Notes: generated from the sequence alone by a model not told the origin. Positions 17,527 through 30,750 are shown, numbered from the stretch's first letter. The stretch: DNA of 64,000 nucleotides from Desulfovibrio sp. (GCF_009712225.1 NZ_WASP01000005.1:91136-155135); one strand, 5' to 3'. Numbers and translations are program-made.

Positions 17527-18339
17527 TTACTTCTTCAGTTTTTTGCGCAGATGCGCAATGCGATTATCGATGACCGACGGATTGGGATAATCGTCGCGGG
17601 CCAGTTCAAAGTTTTTGAGGGCATCCTTTGTCTTGCCGAGCTGCTCAAGGGCATCAGCCAACAAGTACCCGGTCAGCCCACGCAGGGTCTTGTCCGGGTC
17701 GCTGTCCAGTATCTGCTGACAGAGGTCGGAAACTTCCTGCCAGCGTTCCCTTGCCATATTCTGGTCGGCAAGGTCGTACATGCACATTATTTTGTCGTGG
17801 TCGGCCAGGGGCAGTGCCAGGCACTGCTGCAAGGTGTCCTCGCCCGCGTCGAAACGCCGCAGGTAGAACTGCATGGCCGCCAGCCTGCGGTAACCTTCCA
17901 CCGTCTGCTCTGTCGACAGGCCGCCAAGACCAATATAGGCATTCCAGGCATCGGCGGCACGGCCATAACGGCGCATACCTTCGTTTACCTCGCCCATACG
18001 GCGCAGAATCACGGCGCTGCGTGCGTCGTTGTCTGCAAATTCGGCCAGCATGGTTTCAAGATATTCCAGCGTGGCCCTCGGCTCCTGCCCGGCGGCGTTG
18101 AGCACCACCAGAAGCTGCTGCCACGCCTCCCAGCGCAGATCAGCATCTCGCGCCTCACGCAGATAACGCTCTAATAGCCTTTCGGCAAGTGACCAGTCGC
18201 GCAAAGATACTGCCGTGCGGGCTGCGGAAAGGTCGTCGCCCACCATGCTCTGGTCCTTGCAAGCGCATAGAAAGCCCGCAAAAACCACACACAGGCACAG
18301 GGCAAAGACCTTGCCGCAAACCGCACGCACTTTTTTCAT
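17527..18339 (-). CDS. Tetratricopeptide-repeat lipoprotein
   Basis: This 270-residue protein starts with a signal peptide and lipobox FLCAC (Cys27), so it is probably anchored in the outer membrane. The rest is helical, with TPR-like pairs rich in Trp/Leu/Ala (for example around LRWEAWQQLLVVLNAAGQ, SAVILRRMGEVNEG and TGYLLADALEQLGKTKDALKNF). It resembles BamD/YbgF-type periplasmic TPR scaffolds in general form, but I cannot assign it to a named family. It lies in the housekeeping operon, nine bases after gyrA and five bases before purF. Confidence 0.85.
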   Translation of the reverse strand: MKKVRAVCGKVFALCLCVVFAGFLCACKDQSMVGDDLSAARTAVSLRDWSLAERLLERYLREARDADLRWEAWQQLLVVLNAAGQEPRATLEYLETMLAEFADNDARSAVILRRMGEVNEGMRRYGRAADAWNAYIGLGGLSTEQTVEGYRRLAAMQFYLRRFDAGEDTLQQCLALPLADHDKIMCMYDLADQNMARERWQEVSDLCQQILDSDPDKTLRGLTGYLLADALEQLGKTKDALKNFELARDDYPNPSVIDNRIAHLRKKLKK

Positions 18340-18348
18340 CAGCCGGAT

Positions 18349-20910
18349 TTATTCCTCGCCTTCGTCGTCGGCTTTGTCAGCGCCGGGGGTGTCGATCACC
18401 TGAGGTTCGCCCGCCGGGGCAGAAGGAAGACCGCTAAAGTCGTCGTCTTCCATTTCGGCGCTGGCATCCCTGCCGGTCTGCCCGCCTTCATCCACGCGGT
18501 CAAAGCCCACCACGTGCGCGCCTTCGTCCAGACGCACAAGCATGACACCCATGGTGGCGCGGCCCTTGCTGCGCACATCGTCAACGCCGATGCGCACGAT
18601 CTTGTTGGATGAGGTCAGCAGGATGAGACCGTCGTTATCGCGCACAGGCATGGCCCCAACCACAGGCCCGGTCTTGCCGGTAACCTTGAAGTTGATGATG
18701 CCCTTGCCGCCGCGCGATTGCAGGCGATAAAGGTCAACGCTGGTGCGCTTGCCGTAGCCGTTGGCAGAAATGGACATGATCTCGGTGGTCTGATCGATAT
18801 CCTTGATGATGACGGCGGCCACCACAAAGTCCTGCCTGCGCAGGGCAATGCCCTTGACGCCCGTGGCCACGCGGCCCATGGGACGTACATCGTTGCAGGC
18901 AAAACGGATGGAAAAGCCGTCTGCTGTGGCCAGAACAATGTGGCTGTTGTCGCGTATGGGGCGCACCACCACAAGTTCATCGTCCTCACGCAGGCCCACG
19001 GCCATGAGGCCGGTCTTGCGGCACTTGGCGTACAGCGAGGCAGAGGAGCGCTTGATCATGCCCCGCTTGGTAATGAACAGGAAAAACTTGTCTTCTGCAA
19101 ATTCACGCAGGGCCAGCACAGTGGTAACCCATTCGCCCTCTTCGAGAGGCAGCAGGTTATTGATGTGCACCCCCTTGGCCGTGCGGCTGCCTTCGGGAAC
19201 CTGATGCACCTTGAGCTGGTGCATGCGGCCCTTGTTGGTGAACAGGCAGAGGAACTGATGGTTGGTGGTGGTCAGAAATTCCTGCACATAGTCGTCGTCG
19301 GAGGTGTGCAGTGCGGCAATACCCTTGCCGCCACGTTTCTGCTGCTGGTAGTTCTCAAGCCCGGTGCGCTTCATGTAGCCACGGCGCGAAAGCGTGATGA
19401 CCACTTCTTCGTCGGGAATAAGGTCTTCAATATCAATGTCGGTGAGGGCCTCACGCAGCACTTCTGTACGGCGCGGGGTAGCGAAGGTATCGCGGATTTC
19501 GGCAATCTCGCGCTTGAGCTCGCTGCGCAGCACTTCGGCATTTTCCAGAATGGAGCGATAGAATTCGATCTTCTGGAGCAGGTCCTTGTATTCGTTCATC
19601 AGCTCTTCGCGCTGCAGACCGGTAAGGCGCTGCAAACGCATCTCAAGAATGGCCTTGGCCTGTACTTCCGTAAGGGCAAAACGCTCCATCAGGGCGTTAC
19701 GGGCTTCTTCCGGATTGGCAGAAGCGCGGATAAGGGCGACCACCTCGTCGATATTGTCGATGGCGATGCGCAGACCTTCCAGAATATGGGCGCGGGCTTC
19801 GGCCTTTTCCAGATCATAGCGCGTACGGCGGATGACCACTTCGCGCCTGTGGTCCACAAAGCACGAAAGGGCCGTCTTGAGGTTCAGCAACTGGGGGCGG
19901 TTGTCCACCACGGCCAGCATGTTGATACCAAAGCTCGTTTCCAGCGGCGTAAACTTGTACAGGGCGTTGACCACAATATCGGGGATGGTGCCGCGCTTGA
20001 GGTCGATGACCACGCGGATGCCCTTGCGGTCAGATTCGTCGCGCAGGTCGGTGATGCCGTCAATCTTGCGGTCGTTGACCAGAGCCGCGATTTTTTCCAC
20101 CAGCGAGCTCTTGTTGAGCCCAAAGGGAATCTCGCGGATGATGATGCTCTGCGCGCCCTTTTTGCGGTCTTCAATTTCTATGCGACCACGCACCTTAACT
20201 GTGCCGCGCCCTGTGTGGTAAGCGTCGTACAGCCCCTTGCCCGCGTAAACAAAACCCCTGGTGGGAAAGTCCGGGCCTTTCACATGGTCCATGAGTTCGT
20301 CAATACTGCACTGCGGGTTGTCGAGCAACAGTTGCAGGGCATCGCACAGTTCGCCCAGGTTGTGGGGCGGAATATTGGTGGCCATACCCACGGCAATACC
20401 CGAGCTGCCGTTGAGCAGCAGGTTGGGAACCTTGCTCGGCATGACCGAAGGTTCCTGCAGGGTATTATCGTAGTTGGGCCGGAAATCTACGGTATTCTTG
20501 TCCAGGTCGTTCAGAAACTCCTGGGCAAGTTTGGACATGCGCACTTCGGTGTAACGCATGGCAGCCGCGGCGTCGCCGTCGATGGAGCCAAAGTTGCCCT
20601 GCCCGTCCACCAGCGGATCGCGCATGGAAAATTCCTGCGCCATGCGCACCAGGGCATCGTACACGGCAGAGTCACCATGCGGGTGATATTTACCGATAAC
20701 GTCACCGACGATACGCGCGGATTTTTTGTGCGGACGGTTGTAGTTGTTGGCAAGCTCGTACTGCGCAAAAAGAATACGCCTGTGCACCGGCTTAAGGCCG
20801 TCGCGCGCGTCGGGAATGGCGCGTCCGATGATGACCGAAAGGGAATACTCCAGATACGATTTGCGGAGTTCTGTTTCTATGCTTATCTGCGGCTGCTGCA
20901 TATCTGCCAC
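18349..20910 (-). CDS. gyrA: DNA gyrase subunit A
   Basis: GyrA is the DNA-breakage subunit of gyrase. In this 853-residue protein the catalytic tyrosine is Tyr120 (AMRYTEVRM). The quinolone-resistance region carries the wild-type-like Ser81 and Asp85 in GDSAVYD. Two RGGKGI segments occur: QKRGGKGI in the first C-terminal blade region and QSRGGKGI later, around the GyrA-box position. The protein ends in an acidic Asp/Glu-rich tail, as in other gyrases. The GTG at 20910 is chosen because GAGG lies six bases upstream; the ATG three codons later would be too far from it. A 199-base gap separates it from gyrB. Confidence 0.97.
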   Translation of the reverse strand: MADMQQPQISIETELRKSYLEYSLSVIIGRAIPDARDGLKPVHRRILFAQYELANNYNRPHKKSARIVGDVIGKYHPHGDSAVYDALVRMAQEFSMRDPLVDGQGNFGSIDGDAAAAMRYTEVRMSKLAQEFLNDLDKNTVDFRPNYDNTLQEPSVMPSKVPNLLLNGSSGIAVGMATNIPPHNLGELCDALQLLLDNPQCSIDELMDHVKGPDFPTRGFVYAGKGLYDAYHTGRGTVKVRGRIEIEDRKKGAQSIIIREIPFGLNKSSLVEKIAALVNDRKIDGITDLRDESDRKGIRVVIDLKRGTIPDIVVNALYKFTPLETSFGINMLAVVDNRPQLLNLKTALSCFVDHRREVVIRRTRYDLEKAEARAHILEGLRIAIDNIDEVVALIRASANPEEARNALMERFALTEVQAKAILEMRLQRLTGLQREELMNEYKDLLQKIEFYRSILENAEVLRSELKREIAEIRDTFATPRRTEVLREALTDIDIEDLIPDEEVVITLSRRGYMKRTGLENYQQQKRGGKGIAALHTSDDDYVQEFLTTTNHQFLCLFTNKGRMHQLKVHQVPEGSRTAKGVHINNLLPLEEGEWVTTVLALREFAEDKFFLFITKRGMIKRSSASLYAKCRKTGLMAVGLREDDELVVVRPIRDNSHIVLATADGFSIRFACNDVRPMGRVATGVKGIALRRQDFVVAAVIIKDIDQTTEIMSISANGYGKRTSVDLYRLQSRGGKGIINFKVTGKTGPVVGAMPVRDNDGLILLTSSNKIVRIGVDDVRSKGRATMGVMLVRLDEGAHVVGFDRVDEGGQTGRDASAEMEDDDFSGLPSAPAGEPQVIDTPGADKADDEGEE

Positions 20911-21109
20911 TGCGGGCCTCGCTGCTGTTATTGCGGGGAAGGGAGGGCAAGCCCCCCGTCTGCCAGAAGGTCTATAACCTTCAGGAACCCCATTTTATAT
21001 TCATGCTGCACAAATCCGCGTTAGACACGGCCTCACAGCATATCAATCAACTATCACACACAGACGCGGGTCAGACCCCACAAGGCAGCCAGACCCACGC
21101 CCGCATTCC
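20911..21109. other. Gap between gyrB and gyrA
   Basis: This 199-base gap breaks an otherwise tight leftward gene series. No frame in it has a supported start. It may hold a separate gyrA promoter on the minus strand, but I cannot mark convincing -35 and -10 elements. Confidence 0.4.
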
Positions 21110-24669
<3,560 letters not shown>

Positions 24670-24712
24670 ATGTTTTTTCCTTACTATTATTGGCTTCTGT
24701 AACTATGTTCTT

Positions 24713-24735
24713 AAAGCATCTAACATGCTTTTTTT
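24713..24735 (+). terminator. Terminator-like hairpin in the dnaA-dnaN gap, oriented against both genes
   Basis: AAAGCAT-CTAAC-ATGCTTT followed by further T residues has the shape of an intrinsic terminator on the plus strand, yet both neighbours are on the minus strand. It may block antisense transcription or be part of the AT-rich replication-control region between dnaA and dnaN. Confidence 0.4.
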
Positions 24736-24819
24736 ATTGAAAATCCACTGGAACATTCCAGCTTGCTCCCAGGGAACGTCAGGAACATTTTACAGTAATT
24801 TTGGCCTGTTGGCATGGAA

Positions 24820-26169
24820 CTATTGTGTCTTAAGCTCCAGTTCTGTCACCATCTGTTGGAGCGCTTTGTCACTAACTAGAATTTTCTTAATCTTTTTAAT
24901 AGCATGGATGACAGTACTGTGGTCTTTTCCGCCAAATGCACGCCCAAGTTCGGGGTATGAAAGCCCAAGTTTGCGGCGGCAAATATACATGGAAACCTGC
25001 CGGGCCAAAACAAGGTCCGGGCGACGTTTGCCGCCAAGTACATCCTCGGCGCGCAGGTTCATGGCCCGGGCAACCTCCCCAAGAATTTCGAGACAGCCTG
25101 GTGTCTTGTCAGCCACGCCCGTTCGTACAATGTTCTCAAGGTCGGCCTGTGAAAGGTCACAACCGGTCACAGAGCAAAAAGCCGCCACCTTGAGCAGCAG
25201 ACCCTGCAGCAGCCGAAACTGGGAACAGCGCTGTGCTATGAACAGCAGCTGGTCGCGCGAAAGGCTCATGTTGCGCTCCTTGCACATGGCCTGCAAATAA
25301 CGCATGCGCACGTCAAGGTCAGGCTCCATGAGCTCGACTACAAGGCCGCTTTCAAGCCGCGAGCGCAGGCGTTCGTCCAGGGTTTTGAGCGCCTGGGGCT
25401 GGCCTGTACAGGCAAATACCATCTGCCCTGCCCTGCGGCCCCCGGTAGAGGCAGCCGGACAGGCGTCCATGCAGGACACAAGCTTCTGCTGCCAGGCGCT
25501 TTGCCCGGCAAGGTCCTGTATGTCGTCCAGCAACAGTACGTCGCACTGTTGCCAGAAAAGTTCGGGGTGGCGCACCCAGGCCGGGCTGTCGGCGCAAAAA
25601 CGTGCTGCCGAGGCAAGAATAACGCGGTTGCCGGTCTGGCTTTTTCTGAGCGTTGCGGCCATGGACCGGAGAATGTGGCTTTTGCCCGTGCCGCTGCGCC
25701 CGCACAGCAAAAAGGGATTGTAGGCCACACCTGCCCTTTGCTCGGCTATTTCCTTGGCGGCAGCCAGGGGAAAAGCGTTTTTTGCGTTGGCGATAAAGGC
25801 AGTAAAAGCATCGTTTTCGTTCTTGGGCGCTGCCGAAACTACGGAGCGCGCCGCCATACCGGAACCTTGCCGGCCTGTAGCATCCCGCGCCGCGTGCTGA
25901 GGCGCCCATGCCTGTGCATGGCCCAATGCTGGGCCCAGAGCGGGCTGCTCATATTCAATGTGCGGAAGCTGGGCATCGGCAAAACGGCAGGAAAGCGCCT
26001 GTTCAAAAAGATCGCGCTTGTGCTGGCTGAACCACGCGGCAAAATAAAAGTGGGGAAAACCAACATGCAGCGTATGGCCATCGTGGCGCAGGGTGAGCGA
26101 TTCCAGCCAGTCTCCCCTGTCGTCGGCTTTTTGCAGAGCCAGTATGTCCCGCAACTCGTTTTTCAGCAT
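24820..26169 (-). CDS. dnaA: Chromosomal replication initiator DnaA (divergent)
   Basis: This 449-residue protein has the DnaA layout: an N-terminal domain (about 1-70), a variable linker, an AAA+ domain, and the C-terminal DnaA-box-binding domain. The last has the signature FGGKDHSTVIHAIKKI (about 415-430). The P-loop is GRSGTGKSH (157-165) rather than the usual GGVGLGKTH, and Walker B is LLLDDIQ (212-218). The AAA+ domain is diverged, but the gene order dnaA-dnaN-gyrB-gyrA supports it as the chromosomal initiator. No strong ribosome binding site is visible before the ATG. Confidence 0.93.
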   Translation of the reverse strand: MLKNELRDILALQKADDRGDWLESLTLRHDGHTLHVGFPHFYFAAWFSQHKRDLFEQALSCRFADAQLPHIEYEQPALGPALGHAQAWAPQHAARDATGRQGSGMAARSVVSAAPKNENDAFTAFIANAKNAFPLAAAKEIAEQRAGVAYNPFLLCGRSGTGKSHILRSMAATLRKSQTGNRVILASAARFCADSPAWVRHPELFWQQCDVLLLDDIQDLAGQSAWQQKLVSCMDACPAASTGGRRAGQMVFACTGQPQALKTLDERLRSRLESGLVVELMEPDLDVRMRYLQAMCKERNMSLSRDQLLFIAQRCSQFRLLQGLLLKVAAFCSVTGCDLSQADLENIVRTGVADKTPGCLEILGEVARAMNLRAEDVLGGKRRPDLVLARQVSMYICRRKLGLSYPELGRAFGGKDHSTVIHAIKKIKKILVSDKALQQMVTELELKTQ

Positions 26170-26540
26170 AGCGTGCTTGGCCTGTCCATAGGCCTGTGGA
26201 TAACAGTTCCTTGGGTGTGCAGCGCCGGGCGACCGGTTTTTCTGGCAGGGCCAACAAGCCTTGCGCGCCGGATTTGGCGCGGTTCACACCGTGAAGGAGC
26301 AAAGAACAGGCATACCATAAAGCTTGATACGAAACAAGTGCCGTAGCCCCGGGGCTGCAGGCTGAAAGTGTGCTGCAGCACGGGGTAATGGAGAGGGATA
26401 AATGCTGACGGTCATTTTTATGAAGGCAGATATTCGTTTGACCAGAGGAATTGTGTAATAGTCTGCATTACCTGTGAAAAGTTGTGAAAAACCCATACCC
26501 CCAATCATGCTGGCTGGACAATGAACACTGTGGCAGGTAT
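26170..26540. other. Candidate replication origin region (oriC) upstream of dnaA
   Basis: This 371-base gap separates the leftward dnaA-gyrA block from rightward genes, so transcription on both sides runs away from it. It has one perfect DnaA box, TGTGGATAA, at 26195-26203 (minus-strand TTATCCACA). TGTGAAAAA at 26483-26491 matches the relaxed consensus, and TGTGAAAAG at 26473-26481 is one base off. The right part (26401-26500) is relatively AT-rich. Few boxes are visible, so part of the origin may lie in the AT-rich dnaA-dnaN gap. Confidence 0.5.
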
Positions 26541-28052
26541 ATGTTTGGAATGTTTTTGAACAAAAAATTCTGTTTGGTCGGTGTGGCCCTGCTCTTGCTT
26601 GTTGCTGGTGTTTTTGTCTGGCAATATGGGCTTCCGCCGTTTGAAGGACGGCAGAACCCTGCTGTGGAGCAGACTGAAACAGGTTCCGGCTCCGGCCAGG
26701 GTGAACAGGCTTCAGGCGGTTCATCTGGTCAGGCTTCGGAACAGCCCACGACGGAGCAGGCTTCAGAAAAAGCGGAAAAGGACTCCAGTGACAAGCCCGG
26801 GGAACAGGCGGAGCGTGCAGTCGATGCCGCGGCAAGCAGCGACGAAGAAGGTGCTGCCCCCGGCGAGGCTGTTGTTCGCGGCACGGTGGAAAAAGGCGAT
26901 ACCGTCATCAAGATGCTTGCCGGGGCAGACAGCCAGGCGGCACAGGATTATATCAATGCGGCCCGAAGGGTTTTTTCCATGCGGGCCTTCCGCGATGGTC
27001 AGCCCTATGTGGTGGTTACTGATGCCGCCACAGGCAAGGTAAAGCGTTTTGAATATGAGATAGACAGCCGTCGCCGTCTGGTGGTTGAGGGCATGGAACA
27101 GCCGGTGGCCCGCGTTGAGGCCATTGAGTACACCACCCTGCTCAGCACCGTGAACGCCGTTATCGACGACAACCTGTTCCAGGCCGTGGCCGACGCTGGC
27201 GAAAGACCACAGATGGCACTCAGGCTGGCAGAACTTTTTGGGTCGGAAATCAACTTTATTCGCGATCTTCAGGAAGGTGATTCTTTTGCCGTGCTGGTGG
27301 AAAAGCGCTACCGTGATGGCGAATATAAGGGCTACGGACGCATTCTAGCCGCCCATTTTACCAACAAGGGCAAGAAGTTCGAAGCATATCTGTTCCGCGA
27401 GGGCAACAAGAGCGCCAGCTATTATAACAATAAGGGCGAAAATGTTCGCAAGTCGCTCTTGCAGGCTCCTCTGGCGTTCACACGGGTGACGTCGCGTTTT
27501 ACAAAAAACCGGTTGCATCCCATACTGGGATACACAAGGCCGCATGAAGGCGTTGACTACGCCGCCCCCACGGGTACGCCGGTCAAGGCTGTGGGCGAAG
27601 GCGTTGTTACGCAGCGCGGCTGGTCTGGCGGCTACGGCAATCAGGTTATAGTGCGCCATGGTGGTGGGCTGGAGTCTTTGTACGCGCACCTTTCCGGTTA
27701 CGCGCGCGGGCTCAAAACAGGGCAAAAGGTGCGTCAGGGCGAAGTTATCGGCTTTGTGGGCATGACAGGCCTTGCCACGGGCCCGCATCTGGATTTCAGG
27801 CTGCGGCAGAGCGGCAGGTTTATCAATCCCGCCAAGGCTATCAACCCGCGCGGCGAACCGGTCAGCAAGAGCGCCATGGCCGCCTTTGAAAAAGTGATGG
27901 CTCAGGAACTTGCCCTGCTCAAGGGTGAGCAGAGCGCTTCGGAATACACGGTGGACAGCATCGTGCCCGATCAGATGGAGCCGTTGCAGCAGGAAAAAGC
28001 CGCTGAGCCAGAAAAAAAGACCGAAAAGCGCAAAAAAAAGCACAGGGACTGA
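26541..28052 (+). CDS. M23-family murein metallopeptidase with N-terminal membrane anchor
   Basis: This 503-residue protein has one membrane helix (about 9-28), a long Glu/Gln/Ser-rich periplasmic linker (about 35-115) and an OapA/SH3-like middle domain. A C-terminal LytM (M23) domain contains HPILGYTRPHEGVDYAAPTG with the first zinc ligands and ends in GPHLDFRL. The last motif is HxD where HxH is usual. It should cut peptidoglycan cross-bridges or, if impaired, activate an amidase. The ATG at 26541 has AGG just upstream; the longer GTG start lacks support. It is the first rightward gene from the proposed origin. Confidence 0.9.
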   Translation: MFGMFLNKKFCLVGVALLLLVAGVFVWQYGLPPFEGRQNPAVEQTETGSGSGQGEQASGGSSGQASEQPTTEQASEKAEKDSSDKPGEQAERAVDAAASSDEEGAAPGEAVVRGTVEKGDTVIKMLAGADSQAAQDYINAARRVFSMRAFRDGQPYVVVTDAATGKVKRFEYEIDSRRRLVVEGMEQPVARVEAIEYTTLLSTVNAVIDDNLFQAVADAGERPQMALRLAELFGSEINFIRDLQEGDSFAVLVEKRYRDGEYKGYGRILAAHFTNKGKKFEAYLFREGNKSASYYNNKGENVRKSLLQAPLAFTRVTSRFTKNRLHPILGYTRPHEGVDYAAPTGTPVKAVGEGVVTQRGWSGGYGNQVIVRHGGGLESLYAHLSGYARGLKTGQKVRQGEVIGFVGMTGLATGPHLDFRLRQSGRFINPAKAINPRGEPVSKSAMAAFEKVMAQELALLKGEQSASEYTVDSIVPDQMEPLQQEKAAEPEKKTEKRKKKHRD

Positions 28053-28145
28053 TGCATGCCCCCTGCCGGAAAAAGCAGGGGCGGCAAAGCCTGGATTGTT
28101 TGGCTGGGGCAAGGTACGAGCGCCATTTTGCATGCGGGAGGAGCC

Positions 28146-28370
28146 ATGACCCATTATGATCCTGTATCCGGCATGACATTTGTGGTTGTGGACAGCGCGA
28201 CCGACAATCCTTGCCCCATCACGTTCTATCCGTCCATAATGGGAGACAGCACGTCTGCCTCTGACGCCCTGTTTCAGGAAGAAAGCGCAAAATCCTTCAT
28301 GCAGACCCAGTGGCGGCTTTCTGCTGCCAATTTGCACGGCCTTGGCAATATTGCCAGCGGGTGGGCATAA
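28146..28370 (+). CDS. Small protein of unknown function
   Basis: A 74-residue frame begins at an ATG with a strong GGGAGGAG ribosome binding site seven bases upstream. The protein is soluble, with no membrane helix and no recognisable motif. The first third has a strand-like pattern (GMTFVVVDS, then PCPITFYPS), and the C-terminus is helical and Ser/Ala-rich. It lies 93 bases after the M23 peptidase gene and before a sigma-54 regulator. The ribosome binding site is the main reason to call it; function is unknown. Confidence 0.55.
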   Translation: MTHYDPVSGMTFVVVDSATDNPCPITFYPSIMGDSTSASDALFQEESAKSFMQTQWRLSAANLHGLGNIASGWA

Positions 28371-28467
28371 CAACCCTGTTACCCATTTTGCCTGCAAGTG
28401 ACTGAACACGCCTTGTTTTGGGCTTGGGCGGTTGCATTGTGAAGCGCGAAACGATACACAAATTCTC

Positions 28468-29985
28468 ATGTCATCGCGCCGACTGCTTTTTCTTACCCCC
28501 GCTCAGGCAGTAACTGCCGTCTTTCCCGCGTTACGCAACGCGGGTTTTGAGCTTGGCATTGCAGAAAATCTCAAGGGCGCTTCTGTCTTTATCAAAAAAT
28601 CCGGGCCGGATGTCATATTTTCGCGTCCTTCCCTGCCGGGCTTTCGGGTTGAAGACCTGCTTGCCGTAGGCGCAGAAGATCCCAATTTTCCCCCAGTTAT
28701 CGTCATTACCGACAAGGGCAGCGCCGAAGAAGCCGAGAGGCTCCTGAGTCTTGGCGCGCGTGACTACTGGCTTGAGCCCCTCGACGTGGAGCGTGTTGCC
28801 GCCGTAGCAGGTCAAAAACGCAAAACAGCTCCCGTACCTGCCGTTTCCACTCTCGGCGGCCACAAGCCCCGTCAGGAGGCTTCTGGCCCGCGCATTGTGG
28901 GCGAGCACCCTGCCATAGCCCGCGTGCTGCAGCTGGCACGTCAGGTTGCCGGTTCGCGCGCTACTGTGCTGATCACCGGCGAATCTGGTACAGGCAAGGA
29001 AATGTTTGCCCGCTACCTGCACGCCATGAGCAAGCGCGCCGATCAGCCCTTTGTGGCTGTAAACTGCGCAGCCCTGCCCGAGCACCTGCTGGAAAGTGAG
29101 CTTTTTGGTCACGAAAAGGGCGCGTTTACCGGCGCCATTGCGCGCAAGCCCGGCAAGTTTGAGCTGGCCGACGGCGGTACCCTGCTGCTGGACGAAATAT
29201 CTGAAATGGACATGGCCCTTCAGGCCAAGCTGCTGCGCGTACTTCAGGAAGGCGAGATCGACCGCGTGGGCGGCACGGAAACCATCAAGGTAGACGTGCG
29301 CGTGCTTGCCACGACCAACCGCGATCTTGAAGGCTGGGTGAAGGAAGGCAAGTTCCGGCAGGATCTGTACTTCCGGCTCAATGTCATTCCTCTGCGGCTG
29401 CCTTCACTGCGTGAGCGCGGCGACGATGTGCTGCAGCTGGCGCGCTTTTTCATGAACATGTACACGCGTGAATACCAGCTGCCTGTTTCGCCCCTTTCTG
29501 ACAGCGCTGTGGCCTGGCTGCAGCAGTACGATTTTCCCGGCAATGTGCGTGAGTTGCAAAACCTCATGGAACGCGCCGTGCTGCTGGCCAACGGCAGACC
29601 CGTTGAGCCCTGCCATTTTTTGCTGGAGAATGACGACTGGCCGCTGTTTGAGGAAGAATCCCCCGCTCCGGCCACCGGTACCGGTGCTGCCGCAGCTGCG
29701 GCAGAAGAAGCCCTTGCCATGGCCGCCACACATGCCACGGCTTCGGGTGAAGATGCGCCAGCCGCCGACTACTCTGCCCTTGCTTCTGTTGCCGCGCCTC
29801 TGACAGAAGGCCGCATGCAGGGAGCGGTAATTCCGCTGCACGAGATGGAACGCATCATGATTCTCAAGGGGCTGGAGGTTACCTCTGGCAACCGCACCCA
29901 GGCTGCCGACCTGCTGGGCATATCTGTGCGCACGCTGCGTAACAAGCTCAACGAATACCGCGCAGCTGGTCATCCCATTGACTGA
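28468..29985 (+). CDS. Sigma-54-dependent activator with a degenerate receiver domain
   Basis: This 505-residue protein has a receiver-like domain (about 1-115), an AAA+ sigma-54 interaction domain (about 135-370) and a Fis-type helix-turn-helix at the end (GNRTQAADLLGISVRTLRNKL). The AAA+ part is intact: Walker A GESGTGKE, the sigma-54 contact loop GAFTGA and Walker B LLLDEI. In the receiver, the phospho-Asp position (xxDxxxPG) reads IFSRPSLPG, with Arg in place of Asp, so normal phosphorylation is unlikely. The ATG at 28468 gives the standard start but has no clear ribosome binding site. A terminator follows. Confidence 0.92.
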   Translation: MSSRRLLFLTPAQAVTAVFPALRNAGFELGIAENLKGASVFIKKSGPDVIFSRPSLPGFRVEDLLAVGAEDPNFPPVIVITDKGSAEEAERLLSLGARDYWLEPLDVERVAAVAGQKRKTAPVPAVSTLGGHKPRQEASGPRIVGEHPAIARVLQLARQVAGSRATVLITGESGTGKEMFARYLHAMSKRADQPFVAVNCAALPEHLLESELFGHEKGAFTGAIARKPGKFELADGGTLLLDEISEMDMALQAKLLRVLQEGEIDRVGGTETIKVDVRVLATTNRDLEGWVKEGKFRQDLYFRLNVIPLRLPSLRERGDDVLQLARFFMNMYTREYQLPVSPLSDSAVAWLQQYDFPGNVRELQNLMERAVLLANGRPVEPCHFLLENDDWPLFEEESPAPATGTGAAAAAAEEALAMAATHATASGEDAPAADYSALASVAAPLTEGRMQGAVIPLHEMERIMILKGLEVTSGNRTQAADLLGISVRTLRNKLNEYRAAGHPID

Positions 29986-30020
29986 TATTATGGGCGCAAG
30001 GCCGCACACTTGATAAAAAT

Positions 30021-30050
30021 AAAAAAGGCCCGCATTTGCGGGCCTTTTTT
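30021..30050. terminator. Bidirectional terminator between convergent genes
   Basis: AAAAAAGGCCCGC and GCGGGCCTTTTTT form a perfect stem around ATTT, with A and T runs on either side. It serves the sigma-54 activator on the plus strand and the RraA-family gene on the minus strand. Confidence 0.9.
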
Positions 30051-30078
30051 GTTGCCTGAATACTGTGGAAGCTGCTGC

Positions 30079-30750
30079 CTAACCGCGAATGTCACAGCAG
30101 GTTTTGGAGAGTTTTTCGTATAGCCACGCCATATCCATGGAGCCGTTTTTTTCTATTGAGCGCAGCTTTTCAAGACCGGATTCGGTGATCCTGCGGGCCT
30201 GTTCCGCAACGCTGGCGGCTTCGTGCCTGCGTATGGCCACAATGCCGTCAGCATCGGCCACAATCAGGTCGCCGGGGTTGATAACCACGTTGCCCATGCC
30301 AACCGGCACGTTTACCTCGCCGCAGGCATCCTTGTACGGCCCATTGGGCGAAACCGCACGCGCGTAAACGGGAAAATCCGTCTGCCGCAGGGCTTCGGCA
30401 TCGCGCACCGCACCGTCCACAACAATGCCCGCCAGACCACGCGCCCTGGCCAGGGCAGCAACAATTTCGCCCGCCACGGCCCTTTCTGTATAGCCTGCGC
30501 ACGATATCACCAGCACGTCACCGGGCCGGGCATTGTCTACGGCATAGTACAGCAGCAGGTTTTCGCTGGCTGGCAGGTTGACGGTATAGGCGGTTCCCAC
30601 CATGCGGGCGGTGCTGAAGGGCTTGAGGGCAGAAGGCAGGGCCGCGTTGCGGCCAAGCGCATCGCAGATATCGGCAACGGCCAGGTCTGCGAACTGAAGC
30701 ATGATCTCCGGAGCAGGCCGCTCTATCCTGCAATTGATGGCATAGCGCAT
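30079..30750 (-). CDS. RraA-family protein (HMG/CHA aldolase fold)
   Basis: This 223-residue protein has the RraA fold with the family pattern of metal-dependent HMG/CHA aldolases: VISCAGYTERAVAGE (the Gly-rich loop) and GIVVDGAVRDAEAL with the conserved Arg-Asp. Such enzymes cleave 4-hydroxy-4-methyl-2-oxoglutarate-type acids or decarboxylate oxaloacetate, while RraA itself inhibits RNase E. Older annotations as a menaquinone methyltransferase are wrong for this fold. The aldolase role is favoured because a dicarboxylate-type symporter lies 98 bases upstream on the same strand, suggesting uptake and catabolism of an organic acid. GGAA precedes the ATG. Confidence 0.85.
   Translation of the reverse strand: MRYAINCRIERPAPEIMLQFADLAVADICDALGRNAALPSALKPFSTARMVGTAYTVNLPASENLLLYYAVDNARPGDVLVISCAGYTERAVAGEIVAALARARGLAGIVVDGAVRDAEALRQTDFPVYARAVSPNGPYKDACGEVNVPVGMGNVVINPGDLIVADADGIVAIRRHEAASVAEQARRITESGLEKLRSIEKNGSMDMAWLYEKLSKTCCDIRG

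Noticed and set aside
18718..21024. 768-codon plus-strand open frame opposite gyrA
   Set aside because: It overlaps a certain gene on the other strand over its whole length and has no recognisable domain.
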